Origin: Yamadazyma tenuis
Taxonomy: Eukaryota > Ascomycota > Pichiomycetes > Serinales > Debaryomycetaceae
DNA length: 64,000 nucleotides
NCBI RefSeq assembly: GCF_029203305.1
Contig: NC_089465.1
Location: forward strand, 992,001 to 1,056,000
Reading direction: 5' to 3'
Shown: in pieces, positions 1 to 9,674 of the stretch
Position numbering within the stretch: the stretch's first letter is position 1
Layout of the letters: each line of letters begins with the position of its first letter
Translations under genes and position numbers: made by a program
The notes under the pieces: generated by a model
What the model saw: only the letters and a program-made list of their open reading frames with translations
What the model was told of the DNA's origin: nothing
The model's database searches: none

Positions 1-1
1 A

Positions 2-469
2 GATTCCAACATTGGCTACATCATCATGTGTCAAATTTTCATTGCCTTTGCTGGTGGTACCATGGTCATTGGTGAAGATATGGCTGTTATGGCTGCTGCT
101 GATCAAGACGGTATTCCTATGATGCTTGCCCTTATTGGTCTTTTCTCCAGTGTGGGTGGCTCTATTGGTTACGCTGTTGCTGCTGCTATCAACGCCAACG
201 TGTTTGTGGATGCTCTTACTAAGGCTTTGCCAGCCGCACAAAAGGACCAAGCTTACACCATTTACTTGGGAGGTGTTACTACCCAAACAAATGCCACTCT
301 TTACCCAGTTGGAAGTGAGGCCAGAGATGCCATCAACTACGCTTGGGGTCAAACTCAAAGAGATGGTGCCATTGCTGCTACTTGTATCTTGGTTTTGGCC
401 ATTCCAGCCATTGCTGTCTGGAAGAACTATAACGTCGATAAGAAGCAAATCAAGGGTACTGTCTTCTAA
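2..469 (+). CDS. Siderophore-iron transporter, ARN/SIT family (3' part only)
   Basis: This is the C-terminal part of a major-facilitator siderophore transporter; the frame is open to the left edge, so the gene starts outside the window. About 155 residues are present and end at TAA 467-469. They contain the last periplasmic loop and two terminal membrane helices. The segment '[14 protein letters not shown]', followed by a helix and a short basic cytoplasmic tail, is typical of the Arn1/Sit1 group. Family members import ferric hydroxamate siderophores at the plasma membrane or endosome. Which paralogue and substrate cannot be decided from the tail alone. Confidence 0.85.
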   Translation, partial: DSNIGYIIMCQIFIAFAGGTMVIGEDMAVMAAADQDGIPMMLALIGLFSSVGGSIGYAVAAAINANVFVDALTKALPAAQKDQAYTIYLGGVTTQTNATLYPVGSEARDAINYAWGQTQRDGAIAATCILVLAIPAIAVWKNYNVDKKQIKGTVF

Positions 470-932
470 GTAACCCGTGTTTAATACCTTGAACCTTCTG
501 TCAGCAACATAGCTGTTGTGACTAATTAATAGAAACGTTTATTGATGATTATTGTAGTTTTTCGCAGCCGGTTATTGAATCCATGATTTCACCTCAACAA
601 ATAAACCCAGTATTAGCTTGCAGGAAGGGGCCAGAAATGTACTTCCTCTTCGTGTATACTAGTTGTGTTGGGTCAGAACTGCTGAAACCCTTAATCGAAA
701 TTACCAGGCCTTCGAGACGCTGGGCGGGAGTATAAGACATGCCATACGAGCTCGGAAATCGAGAGCCCCGCTCTCCTAGATCCAAGGATGCCAAGACCCA
801 ACCAGGGTACCCCTTTTATGACACTAACTGCTGTTTCGTACGACAGAAGTAGATGTAACTCAATGGCTATTGCTTTATCCTTTGAATCTCTGTCATTCGG
901 TGCTTGATCGAGTTTATTGATCTTCAATAGTA
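470..932. other. Intergenic region, convergent 3' ends
   Basis: About 460 bp between the 3' ends of the siderophore transporter (+) and the DUF202 gene (-). I see no ATG-initiated reading frame with coding character and no tRNA-like box. It contains one TTCGCAGCC word (CGCAGCC at 563-569), which recurs in other intergenic regions of this window. Confidence 0.5.
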
Positions 933-1328
933 TCAGTCCGTTTTGTAGCTTGAAACTAGTAACGCAATGTTTACCACAAATAATACCAATATAAGGACAA
1001 ACACCAAAACCGAGTGATAAACATTATTGAACCCAAAATTTTCGATCTTTCCTAGCTTATATCTCTTCATCGTGACAAAGTATGTGATTCCACTGAGCAC
1101 CAAGAACAAGCCCAGCAACGCTATTAACATATATGAAAGAACCTTTGAGTAATATGAACTTAGAAAGTCCTGCCTAAGGGGTGCAGATGACGATGAGTCC
1201 AATTTAAAGTTTAGTAGAATCCCAAACGATGTAATGAATAGGGTTGTGCTGAATCGTATAAACGACAAGCACGTCCTTTCACTTTGTAGGGCATCCCTAG
1301 GTTCACTGGTTTTGATCTTCAATATCAT
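933..1328 (-). CDS. DUF202-family small membrane protein
   Basis: 131 residues from the first ATG (1326-1328 on the complement). The frame is open further upstream, but only from a GTG and through a tandem-repeat tract, so that extension is unlikely. The N-terminal part has the DUF202 (PF02656) signature: an 'RDxLxxERTxLSFIR' stretch followed by a hydrophobic helix. Two more membrane helices follow, at roughly residues 65-90 and 103-127. DUF202 domains occur alone in small fungal membrane proteins and at the C-terminus of VTC polyphosphate polymerase subunits. The function of the stand-alone forms is not established, so none is assigned. Confidence 0.72.
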   Translation of the reverse strand: MILKIKTSEPRDALQSERTCLSFIRFSTTLFITSFGILLNFKLDSSSSAPLRQDFLSSYYSKVLSYMLIALLGLFLVLSGITYFVTMKRYKLGKIENFGFNNVYHSVLVFVLILVLFVVNIALLVSSYKTD

Positions 1329-1423
1329 GGTTTTATGAAATGACTTGAAGAATGGTGCGAATATAGTGCGAGGACTGTGGCAGAGCTGGGGACAGCCACC
1401 CTTGTGAATTATTTTATACATGG

Positions 1424-1499
1424 ACAAACGTGCCATATACGAACATATGCGTCGTATGTGAACAAGTGTGCCATATATAAACAAATGTGACACATACTA
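1424..1499. repeat. 19-bp tandem repeat, four units
   Basis: Four consecutive 19-bp units start at 1424, 1443, 1462 and 1481. Each begins ACAAAYG, ACATATG or ACAAGTG and carries a GTGCCATATA-type core (GCGTCGTATG in unit 2). Units 1 and 3 are the closest pair. The array begins about 95 bp upstream of the DUF202 start codon, so it lies in that gene's promoter or leader. Confidence 0.8.
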
Positions 1500-2609
1500 C
1501 AATCACTTGTATCGGATATCTAGGCTAGAACAGTCTGAAAAATTATGACTATGGGGATGAAAATGTTATTTATCTCTTTGATGGATTAGGCCACGCCTAA
1601 AATCGGGTCGTGGCTTGGTGCATTGTTTTCGATGAGCCTTGGGAGTCACTCGTGAGAATGCACAACTCCGAAGGGTGCATAGCACACTCCAAGCGGAAAA
1701 GTCTGACTCTGACGTGTCTGTACTTATTTTCCTTGTTTACTAGTCCGTTTCAGTGTAATTAATTGTTACATGCTCAAGAACGCCATTCCGCACACTTGGA
1801 ATCTGAAGCGTTTCAAGATCTTGTGCACAATGCAATTCAGATGCTCTGAAACAGGCACCTATTGCAATTACATTCGCACGGTGTAGGGGTATCTGTTACT
1901 CTCACCCAGTAGTTGTGATTGTATCATATTTTGTAATGTATCCTACAACGGCAGGTTAGGATAAAATGCGACATTAGCATCTAAAAAGATGACGCATTCG
2001 GGCCACCCCGGCAATAAATTCTAACCAGAAGATATTTGCAGGTTAGACATTACGCGTAGCAACGAAACTCATTAACCGGTTTAGGAACGAATATCCCTAA
2101 GTGGGAAGGTTACGAGGGTAACCCCCCTGAAACCTTTCTAGAATCAGTTAAACTACAGCAGCAGTAACTACCCTCAAGGTACTTGAAACTGTGGGGTTAT
2201 TGGAGGTTGTCAGTGGATAGGCGGTAAACCCTGCCAAGGCTTGTGGTATGCGACCGGTATGCCAATGCCGATCTGGAATCCCCCCCACAATAAGGGCGCA
2301 ATCCACTCCATGTGAGAGAAGTAGTCGACTGGGGCAGAATTGCTTTTTCGCCCCAGTACACGTAGTACCCGGATATGGAAATGTCTGGCACGCTTTTCTT
2401 TGTCTAGGTGCGCCCAGCCGGTCTGGCCCCAGGTCCATCCGCTGCAACCGCCTACGGCCATCCATCACTAAACTTTTTCCTGCTACTCATCGAAATCCTC
2501 TTAATTTACCGGGCGACCACCCACGCCTACATCACTATATTTAAGCATTTGTCTTCATTTCTTCTATCTTACAATAATATACACAAAAGGGTCATAAGGG
2601 TCGTCAACA
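1500..2609. other. Long intergenic region, no gene recognised
   Basis: About 1.1 kb between the DUF202 gene's upstream repeat and the 3' end of SRR1. Overlapping reading frames around 2148-2544 on both strands lack coding character. The stretch 2100-2360 is rich in short inverted repeats: GGTTAC/GTAACC at 2107-2122 and CTGGGGC/GCCCCAG at 2329-2335 and 2350-2356. The word GCAGGTTAG occurs at 1951 and 2038. A noncoding transcript, replication origin or remote regulatory region is possible, but nothing visible decides between them. Confidence 0.4.
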
Positions 2610-3278
2610 TTAATCCTTCTTATTTTTCCGGAAATTAAGAATGATTTCTATGTTGTTAAGTATCAAGTTTAAGTTGCAGTTCAAAGGCTTTTTGAAAGTA
2701 AAGTCGATTCCAATCTTCTTGTAAATCTTCATGTCCTTCTCGGTGGACCGAGTGGTGACAGCAATCAACCCCATGCGGTTAAACTTCTTGGTGCTTCTGA
2801 TTCTCTTTGAAATCTCGATACCGTTTATAGGAGGCATTTCGATATCCAAGAAAATCAAGTCAAACTTCTCCTGCTCCACGAGCTTCAACACGGTGGAACT
2901 ATTGTTCAACTTGACTATCAACGCCTTGGGAAACAACTTGTTGAGAATCTTGTAGAGAATCTTTAAGTTGATGAGATTATCATCCACTATAAGAAACTTA
3001 TAGGCAGTGTAGTTAGGCACCAACGGGCTCTGGTTAATGGGGCTGAGAATTGTCAGATGTTTGATGTTCTGTTCAGCCGAGTGGGATGAGTGCAGCGACA
3101 TGGAACTCATCGATTTGCCTGAATTGAGTGACGTGTTTGATTTGACAGATGACATGGACTTGGTGGATTGCACCGATTTATTCCGATGGAGGTTTGAAGT
3201 GCTCACCAGTATACTGGGTTTGGAGGCTGGAGGTGCCAGCGAGCTGGAGCTGGAGCTGGACTTGAATGCTTTCAACAT
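2610..3278 (-). CDS. SRR1: Two-component response regulator, Srr1-like
   Basis: 222 residues from the first ATG at 3276-3278; the upstream open frame starts only at GTG. The N-terminal half is a Ser-rich linker with many 'KSMSS'-type repeats. The C-terminal half is a receiver domain with the acidic pair in 'LIVDDN', the phospho-acceptor Asp in 'IFLDIEMPP', the conserved Thr in 'IAVTTRS' and the Lys in 'FKKPL'. There is no DNA-binding output domain. This matches Candida albicans Srr1, a stress-response receiver protein of the histidine-kinase phosphorelay that has no direct counterpart among S. cerevisiae Ssk1 and Skn7. It is flanked by two intergenic regions longer than 1 kb, which suggests elaborate control. 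Confidence 0.78.
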   Translation of the reverse strand: MLKAFKSSSSSSSLAPPASKPSILVSTSNLHRNKSVQSTKSMSSVKSNTSLNSGKSMSSMSLHSSHSAEQNIKHLTILSPINQSPLVPNYTAYKFLIVDDNLINLKILYKILNKLFPKALIVKLNNSSTVLKLVEQEKFDLIFLDIEMPPINGIEISKRIRSTKKFNRMGLIAVTTRSTEKDMKIYKKIGIDFTFKKPLNCNLNLILNNIEIILNFRKNKKD

Positions 3279-3400
3279 GATAAAAGTTGGGGTAGAAGGA
3301 ACGGACGTATAACTGCGATACTGGTCAAAGGGAAAGGTGGTGTGGAGGACGAAGCCAGGCACTAGCTAACAGCAAAGAAGCGAATATCTATCCCTATATA

Positions 3401-3450
3401 TATTCTTAAAAGCCTTAAGAATACTAGAGATATTAAACTTTCTTCAAGAA
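3401..3450. promoter_or_regulatory. Inverted repeat and heat-shock-type element upstream of SRR1
   Basis: TATTCTTAA (3401-3409) and TTAAGAATA (3415-3423) form perfect 9-bp arms around AAGCC. About 20 bp further upstream is TTCAAGAA (3443-3450), a TTCnnGAA arrangement as bound by heat-shock factor. Both lie 120-175 bp upstream of the SRR1 ATG. A role in stress induction is an inference. Confidence 0.4.
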
Positions 3451-3857
3451 TGTAAGGAACACTAATGTTTTAGAATTTTTTTATCGAGGCTGAATGAGAA
3501 GAATTAAGATATGTTAAATACCAAATAGACGGTGTTAGGTGCACTTCTTTCAGGGCGGTAAAATCTTGAAGATTGCGCGAAGGCAGGTAAGAGAATTGCG
3601 ACAGCAAGAACCATGCGACAAAATTGCTTTGATAAGATTATTGCTTACATTGTAAAGTTTTACAGGATGGGCATTATCGAATCCAAGACCGTCGGTGGTA
3701 TAGATATCACTGGTCGGATATTCATTGTTTAGTAGCCTTCTCCCCTGGGTCTATTGTGTTATCACAAAAGAATTTCATCCCAATTCTTCCGTCGGGTACG
3801 AGATTGTAACCACCGTGTGACATATTTTGCAGGTTAGTGCTCAAACCTGTCCGCTTG

Positions 3858-3876
3858 GGTTAGGTCCGACCTAACC
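3858..3876. promoter_or_regulatory. 19-bp perfect palindrome, operator-like
   Basis: GGTTAGGTC, one central C, then GACCTAACC: perfect 9-bp arms. It lies 580 bp upstream of SRR1 in a locally GC-rich patch. The shape suits a dimeric DNA-binding protein, but no known consensus was recognised. Confidence 0.45.
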
Positions 3877-4428
3877 GATGTCTCCGCCCCTGCGCCATTC
3901 GGCGCGCCACTCACAAAATGTCGGGGGACCCCAGGCCCAATGTCGTACACTGCCGTTGTCTGTCTTTGGTTACTACCAACATGGTATGTATTGTTCTTAT
4001 CAGTTGCTTACTATCTAATAATCCTATTAAAGAGTTTGGACTTTCTTATCGGCTGCTTACTATCTAAAGACTTGCGACTTTCTTTTCAACAATTTCGTTT
4101 TCGTTATCTCTGTTTAATGTGCATGTATAACCGAGACTCTCTTTACGAATATTGCCATTTAGTGCCACCGGGAATTCTATTGCAGCCACAAAATTACCAT
4201 ACCCGGCTGACATCACCCAACGAGTTGGTTCCAGAATCAAGAACAGTACGACTTGTGTGCAGTTGACCAGCTTAGACTCAGTTTGACAACCTGTATTGTT
4301 ATGTCGTGGGAATCATGCCATGCCCAGTTCCAAGCTTCTTATCTGTTGATGTAACCCCGAGTTCTGTTTCTCAGCAGTGTCCGACTTGTAATCTTGTTAG
4401 ATTTTTTCTAGCAGTGAATTCTGGTGCC

Positions 4429-5799
4429 TCATGCTATTCCCGTGTTCTGGAGCTTCTTGATCATCTCCTTCTCCTTATTTATCTGCTCTAATTCCTCCTC
4501 CGTTACCAAGTTGTGTTTGTGCGTGTTCAGAGTGCTGGCCCTTGTGCAAGCACTGATGGTCTCCACAAACTCATCCTCCAACACATCGGTGATCAAGCAT
4601 CTTTCATCCACCGGCTTCAAAAGCTTCGATATCAAAGGAACCGACTCCTCCGGCAAAAGCTTGAAGATCTTCTCGTTATCTTTAACAAACAGCCGGTAAC
4701 TTGGGTCCAGAAGCTTGGGGATTTTCCAGGGAAATCTGCGCAAGATCATACAGCAGTATATAATGCCAATAGACCAAACATCCACCTTTCTGGAGTCATA
4801 GCCCCGTTCTTCACCTGGCTCTGCTTGGGAGAACACCTCTGGGCTCAAGTATGGGTCGCTTCCTACCACCCCGGTCGACATCACCAACTGATATTTTTGC
4901 TCATCACTCTCGATAATATGGGCCGGAGTAACGTCTTCTGGGATCGGCTTTCGAAATTGGACAGAAGAGCCAAAGTCAATCAACTTCAAGATCCCATCTT
5001 CATTCACCACACAGTTGTCCAACTTCAAGTCTCGGTGGGCCAATCCCATGGAGTGCAAATATCCGACCCCATTAACGATTTGGCGGAAATAGCAGTTGAT
5101 CTCTTCCAAGTTCATCAACCCCGACATCACCAAGTTGAAAAAGTCATACTTACAGTACTCCATGATGATGTAGTAGTCGATCGCTCCAAACACGGTGCTT
5201 TGATCCTTGATCATCTCGGTGGTTTTGATCAAATTCTCATGGTCCAACACCTCGCCGATTTTGAACTCGTTATTCACCTTAACTTTATAGTCCAGTTCCG
5301 ATTCGTTCGTGAGCTTGGCCCGAAACTTCTTGACGGCGTACACCTTCGAAGGATCGGTTTTAAGGTGTACCAAGCTGACTGAGCCCGAAGCTCCAGCTCC
5401 TAGAAACTTTCCAGTGGTATACTTTCGATACAATTCACTGGTAGAATGCAGTGGCAAAAAGTGCGTACGTCTCTTGTCCTTGTCTTTGTCATCATGCTTG
5501 AACTTCTTAAGAAACCGCTTCAACGATACATGGCTAGCTTTTTTTTCACTGCCGGTGGTATTTGTGGATTCAATAGATGAGGAATTTTCAAGTGAACTGG
5601 CGGTGGAGTCCTGGGTATCTCTTTTTTTCAAGAAGAACCGGTAGCTACGATCGTCGCCGTCACCACTGTGAGAACCTACCAGATTGGCTTTGAAGAAATG
5701 CTTCAATGAAGACTTACTGTCGTCTTTCATTAATGGTGTTGATAAAGTGTATAAAACCCTCGTTGCCGTTTCGATTTTAGCAAAGCCAAAAATGCGCAT
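4429..5799 (-). CDS. SAT4: Ser/Thr protein kinase of the HAL4(SAT4)/HAL5 group
   Basis: 456 residues. The kinase domain starts near residue 127, with Gly loop 'GAGASG' (about 134-139), the lysine in 'AVKKF' (about 157), 'HRDLKLDN' (from 255) and 'DFGSS' (from 275). A 'SPEV' motif replaces the usual APE. The Ser/Lys-rich N-terminus is short: S. cerevisiae Sat4 has about 600 residues and Hal5 about 850. The insert between DFG and SPEV and the 'HNLVTEEELE' C-terminus fit the Npr1/Hal5 family, best Sat4/Hal4, which stabilises nutrient and potassium transporters at the plasma membrane. An in-frame ATG at 5730 (codon 24) could be the true start. The assignment to SAT4 rather than HAL5 is from recognition only. 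Confidence 0.75.
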   Translation of the reverse strand: MRIFGFAKIETATRVLYTLSTPLMKDDSKSSLKHFFKANLVGSHSGDGDDRSYRFFLKKRDTQDSTASSLENSSSIESTNTTGSEKKASHVSLKRFLKKFKHDDKDKDKRRTHFLPLHSTSELYRKYTTGKFLGAGASGSVSLVHLKTDPSKVYAVKKFRAKLTNESELDYKVKVNNEFKIGEVLDHENLIKTTEMIKDQSTVFGAIDYYIIMEYCKYDFFNLVMSGLMNLEEINCYFRQIVNGVGYLHSMGLAHRDLKLDNCVVNEDGILKLIDFGSSVQFRKPIPEDVTPAHIIESDEQKYQLVMSTGVVGSDPYLSPEVFSQAEPGEERGYDSRKVDVWSIGIIYCCMILRRFPWKIPKLLDPSYRLFVKDNEKIFKLLPEESVPLISKLLKPVDERCLITDVLEDEFVETISACTRASTLNTHKHNLVTEEELEQINKEKEMIKKLQNTGIA

Positions 5800-5862
5800 C
5801 CGAACCTGCCTATTACGGATTTACTTTTATCTTCATATATATTTATACATACACCCATACAC

Positions 5863-7815
5863 CTACCGGTGCTTGAGGGTTGAGTTCTTACGACTTCCCA
5901 AGAGACGACGGTCTTCAGACTCATCGAACTCAAAATCACGGTCTTCGTCGCTAACATTCTCAATGATGGTTTTATGAACTCCTTTAACGTTAATGACAGA
6001 CTCAATGATTCCTCCGGTCCGGTAGTGTTTCTGGTGACTGATCTCACCGTTTTCCGGCAACGAGAGACGATGCTGGAAGTCCGAGATGTCTGCTTCCCGC
6101 TCGCTTGGGAGCAAGAATTTGTGGTCCCCGTTGCCGTTATTGTTACTAATGGCCTTTTGATGACTTATAGCTCCTTCCTCAGTAGTATGTACCACCCCGT
6201 AGTCCGGCCCGTCTAGCGCCTCGTCGTGGGCAGGAGTACTTCGGGGGCTCTGGAGAACCGAGTTTCTTACGCCCTCGATATCGGGTCTCTTGATCGTCAC
6301 AAACAGCTTGGATGTTTCCAACGGGTTGGCCGCAGGGTTGATGGGCATCCACGTTTTGCTGGAGTCCAAGGCCGGAAGAATACTGCTGTTGTTGGAGAGA
6401 AGGGCTCCACCACGGCTCTGGTACTCAGACTTGCTGATGACCCGATGCACAGGACTACCCCCATCACCGGGTGGAGGATGGTCCATGGATGGACGGGTGT
6501 TGTCCAATGAGTTACGCTTGGAACCGTTGCTGCTCCGTTGGTATAACGTGTGCAAGTAGCTGGTGAGATTGCGTTTGGCCAAAGGTCCTGGCTGGGTTCT
6601 TTTGATGTTTTTGTTGATGTCGATATAGACGTCACTTTCGTCGACAATCTCTTCTCCAATCAATTCTTCAATGACATCTTCCAACGTAAGCACCCCAAGA
6701 GCCCCAAAGGGTTCTCCAGGATGGCTGCTCACCACAATCATGTGACTCTTTCCTTCTTGGAAATAGTTCAAGATGTTGAGACAAGAGGTATCGGTGCCGG
6801 TTTCCGGTAAGGTGGCCAACGGGAACGAGGCCACCGGTAACGCATCCTCGGGGTCATAGCTGATGAGTACTCGCACCAATAACATTCCAATGAAGTTCAT
6901 CAGCTCTCCTGGTACGTGGATGGGGATTCTTGAAAAGCCGGCGTTGAAGATTTCCTCCACCGTTTTCTCGTCCAAGATGGTGTTGGCACTCATGGTAAAG
7001 ACGCGATCCATCGGCGTCATGATAGTGCCAACAGGTTTTTCTTTCAAGTCCAAAACCGCACTAATGATGGTGACCTCATCCTCGTTTAATCGCTCCACCC
7101 CCATGGTTTTGTGCAACGTCACCAAGGTTTTCAAGCCACTTTTTTTGTACACGGTTCCGTGGTCTTCCCCCAAAATGTGGTCTAAAAGCATGGCTATTGG
7201 GAACGCAATTGGGTACATCACGTACATCAAAATCAACACAAACGGCGAGCAGTAGGCGCCGACTTCCAAGCCGTAACGCACACAGATACTCTGGGGGATG
7301 ATCTCGCCAAACACCACGATGGACGCAGTGGATGCCACCACCGCGGGCCATCCACCCCCCAAGCACCGGTCGAGCACAATGGGTAATGTTTCATTGGTGA
7401 TGACGTTGGACAATAACAACGTAATTAACACCCAGTGCTTTCCTTTGCCAATCAAACGAAGCACCTTGCGGGCGTGTTTCCGTTCGTGGGCGTCTCCCGA
7501 GGTGGCCATCACCTTCAAATACACCTCATCTTGGCCCATCAATCCGATGGTAAGACCAGCAAATACTCCACCCAAGAGCACAAGGGTGGCAGAAATGGCC
7601 AAGTTCAAGTAAAACTGTTCGGCTGTCAACGCCGGGTGCTTCTGGGTTTTCACGTGGTTGATGGAGCGGATGCCAATGGGTAATGCACTAACGAGCTTGG
7701 GCATTTGCGTGAACACAAGCATTAATCTGGAAAGAATAGAGCCCGACACGGGCGAGCCGCCGGACAAGGTTACGGGTCTAGCATGATAAGAAGATAGCAG
7801 GGGCTTCACAGACAT
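5863..7815 (-). CDS. MAM3: CNNM/CBS-domain membrane protein Mam3
   Basis: 650 residues. An N-terminal DUF21 (CNNM transmembrane) domain spans roughly residues 65-240, with several hydrophobic helices and the 'GLTIGLMG' and '[14 protein letters not shown]' motifs. A CBS pair follows (about 250-390), containing '[13 protein letters not shown]', '[11 protein letters not shown]' and '[21 protein letters not shown]'. The remaining 260 residues are a hydrophilic cytoplasmic tail. This is the architecture of S. cerevisiae Mam3 (YOL060C), a vacuolar membrane protein linked to metal (Mn, Mg, Zn) homeostasis and related to animal CNNM magnesium transporters. It ends about 60 bp upstream of the kinase gene on the same strand. 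Confidence 0.92.
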   Translation of the reverse strand: MSVKPLLSSYHARPVTLSGGSPVSGSILSRLMLVFTQMPKLVSALPIGIRSINHVKTQKHPALTAEQFYLNLAISATLVLLGGVFAGLTIGLMGQDEVYLKVMATSGDAHERKHARKVLRLIGKGKHWVLITLLLSNVITNETLPIVLDRCLGGGWPAVVASTASIVVFGEIIPQSICVRYGLEVGAYCSPFVLILMYVMYPIAFPIAMLLDHILGEDHGTVYKKSGLKTLVTLHKTMGVERLNEDEVTIISAVLDLKEKPVGTIMTPMDRVFTMSANTILDEKTVEEIFNAGFSRIPIHVPGELMNFIGMLLVRVLISYDPEDALPVASFPLATLPETGTDTSCLNILNYFQEGKSHMIVVSSHPGEPFGALGVLTLEDVIEELIGEEIVDESDVYIDINKNIKRTQPGPLAKRNLTSYLHTLYQRSSNGSKRNSLDNTRPSMDHPPPGDGGSPVHRVISKSEYQSRGGALLSNNSSILPALDSSKTWMPINPAANPLETSKLFVTIKRPDIEGVRNSVLQSPRSTPAHDEALDGPDYGVVHTTEEGAISHQKAISNNNGNGDHKFLLPSEREADISDFQHRLSLPENGEISHQKHYRTGGIIESVINVKGVHKTIIENVSDEDRDFEFDESEDRRLLGSRKNSTLKHR

Positions 7816-8058
7816 GAATTGGTAGGGGCGGTTTGGGTACGGGGTATATGGGTTACTTGAAAGTTGTTTTCAAGAGTTGCTTCTAGGGGATTTTGTATTG
7901 AAATTCTGCACCGCGAAAGAAAGCGTGTCGTGCGCAGCCGAGCCACTACGCTAGCGAGAGCGCGATTCGGTACCGGTTAAATTTACAATAAAATACAAGC
8001 GAATAGCTATAGAAACCTAAACAACTAGATCCGTGAGGGGTTGACAGTCTACTGCCGC

Positions 8059-9495
8059 CTATCGACTCCCGCCAAAAAGACAATTCTTCGGCGTCCCACT
8101 CACAGACTCCCACACCAACAACACCACCATCAATATCGTAGCAACCCCCATAATCCCGGTGATGCCCAAGTCGCCAAACGGCAACACCAACACAATCACC
8201 CCCACCGGAATCCGAAACACCACCCGCCAAAACCGTCCCACTATATAGGTTTCGGGCGGATCCTTGGGATCATCTGTCAACCCCAATAACCCCATCGATA
8301 CCAATGCCACACACAACCCGCCGGTAAAGAAGAACTTGACGGCGGTGATGTCGACCGCTTCCTCCGCTTCCTCCGCTTCCTTCGTCTCGTTGATCAGCAC
8401 CAAGTCTCCTCCGGCATCGGCTGCCAACACAATGGAGGCTACTAACGGCAAGTGCAAATAGATCCACAGAACTGCTCGGAACGCCGAGTGCCTCAACGCA
8501 TGCGTGGCCCGACGAGCCATCGACCCGTAGCTATAGATCCAAAACAACACGTAGGCGTCCACCAACAATAATAACCCTCGCCACAAATGGACTTGGAATC
8601 CCAAGTCCAAGTCACCACCAGCCACAATCTTATACAAAAACTCCCCGATGGCAATGGTCACAAACACCGAGAACCGCTCGACTTCGTGTTCGATGTTCAA
8701 GGCGGTGGAGGTTGTCAATCCCAACTGACGCTTGAACCACGGTGTGAAGCAGGTAACGAAGCACACGTTCTCCAACACCATGATGGCTACCGCCAAGCCG
8801 ATTTTGGCCCGGGTGCCCACAAACACCACGATGATCCAGAGGCACGACGTCACCATAATGGTGGCACTGTAGACCCGCTGCTGCACCCGGTGCTCGGGAA
8901 TCCAAAAGGTGTACACAAATAGACCCAATGCCAATGACACCCGGCACAAAATATATGGCCCAACCACAAACGCAGCTCCCAGTCGGTTGGCCAATATCTG
9001 TGTTTGGTTATTGCAAAATACCGTCAATAGTGCCAAAATCCACAAGATATATACCTTTTGGCTCAAGTCCTCGTTGTAGTAGTAGTTGGTGAAGTCCTTG
9101 ATGTCGCACCACACGGTCCACACCGCCACAAACAACAAAATATACTTCAATAAAGCGCCCCAGCCAGCGTGCTCAGTGGCATCCCCCGCTAAGTTAGCGA
9201 TGATCCCCACGTACATCAAGTCCAAAAACAACTCTGTTTTGGTGGACAGCCGTTCACCCTTGGTGCGGTACAACACTCCGTCTTGGAAGTAGTTGAGGGC
9301 GTGTGGGCGGGTGAACCAGAACGAAGTTCGGGGCCGTTTGATATATTGGAAGTCGATGTCCCCATACTTTTTGACAAATTCGTCTTCATCTTCCGAGTCC
9401 GTGAGGACAATAGGGCCTTCTTGTGCTCCCGACTCAAGTGCCTGCGAGAGTCTGGAGGTGAGTTTTTTACTCGATGTTGGCGTGATATCTGTCAT
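8059..9495 (-). CDS. LtrA-family (low temperature requirement A) multipass membrane protein
   Basis: 478 residues from the ATG at 9493-9495; the longer frame to 9564 opens with GTG. A hydrophilic N-terminus of about 80 residues precedes a run of roughly ten membrane helices. Typical LtrA (PF06772) features are 'STKTELFLDLMYVGIIANLA' at the start of the membrane domain and 'HEVERFSVFVTIAIGEFLYK' in the middle, with paired charged residues in helices. Fungal genomes carry several LtrA proteins of unknown transport or signalling function. An Ala/Glu stretch near 8361-8385 is encoded by a short TCCTCCGCT-type repeat. Confidence 0.85.
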   Translation of the reverse strand: MTDITPTSSKKLTSRLSQALESGAQEGPIVLTDSEDEDEFVKKYGDIDFQYIKRPRTSFWFTRPHALNYFQDGVLYRTKGERLSTKTELFLDLMYVGIIANLAGDATEHAGWGALLKYILLFVAVWTVWCDIKDFTNYYYNEDLSQKVYILWILALLTVFCNNQTQILANRLGAAFVVGPYILCRVSLALGLFVYTFWIPEHRVQQRVYSATIMVTSCLWIIVVFVGTRAKIGLAVAIMVLENVCFVTCFTPWFKRQLGLTTSTALNIEHEVERFSVFVTIAIGEFLYKIVAGGDLDLGFQVHLWRGLLLLVDAYVLFWIYSYGSMARRATHALRHSAFRAVLWIYLHLPLVASIVLAADAGGDLVLINETKEAEEAEEAVDITAVKFFFTGGLCVALVSMGLLGLTDDPKDPPETYIVGRFWRVVFRIPVGVIVLVLPFGDLGITGIMGVATILMVVLLVWESVSGTPKNCLFGGSR

Positions 9496-9638
9496 ACTAT
9501 GTATCAGCCGTTTAGGATATAACTCAACTTGCTGTGGTGCCAAGTGAGAGGCCGGTGAAGGCACGAATGTTCCTTAGCGAAAGTTTAATCCTAGTGTTCG
9601 CACCCATTTGAACAGTTGTTTAGGCGCGCCAGCGGCCA

Positions 9639-9674
9639 ATGAGAAAAAGCCCAAATTACATTATATCGATATGA
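9639..9674 (+). other. Upstream ORF overlapping the next start codon
   Basis: An 11-codon frame from ATG 9639 to TGA 9672-9674, whose stop overlaps the ATG of the complex I gene at 9671 (ATGA). The arrangement would suit termination-reinitiation, or would make the upstream ATG a repressive element. It holds only if the transcript starts upstream of 9639. Confidence 0.35.

Larger units (their letters stand above)
3279..4428. other. Long intergenic region upstream of SRR1
   Basis: 1.15 kb between SRR1 (transcribed leftwards) and the 3' end of the kinase gene. It carries candidate control elements for SRR1, listed separately: an inverted repeat and TTCnnGAA at 3401-3450, a GCAGGTTAG word at 3829 and a 19-bp palindrome at 3858-3876. 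A 25-bp imperfect direct repeat lies at 3994-4018 and 4043-4067. A 108-codon reading frame at 3940-4266 shows no recognisable domain and is not called. Confidence 0.5.

Noticed and set aside
2148..2544. Overlapping frames on both strands in the DUF202-SRR1 gap
   Set aside because: Cys/Arg/Pro-rich translations in competing frames are typical of GC-rich noncoding DNA.
3940..4266. 108-codon ATG frame upstream of SRR1
   Set aside because: It has a GTATGT inside and hydrophobic stretches, but no domain, no branch point nearby and it overlaps a direct repeat; coding character is not convincing.
4513..5382. 289-codon frame antisense to the kinase gene
   Set aside because: The kinase motifs on the complement are complete and in order; the antisense product resembles nothing.
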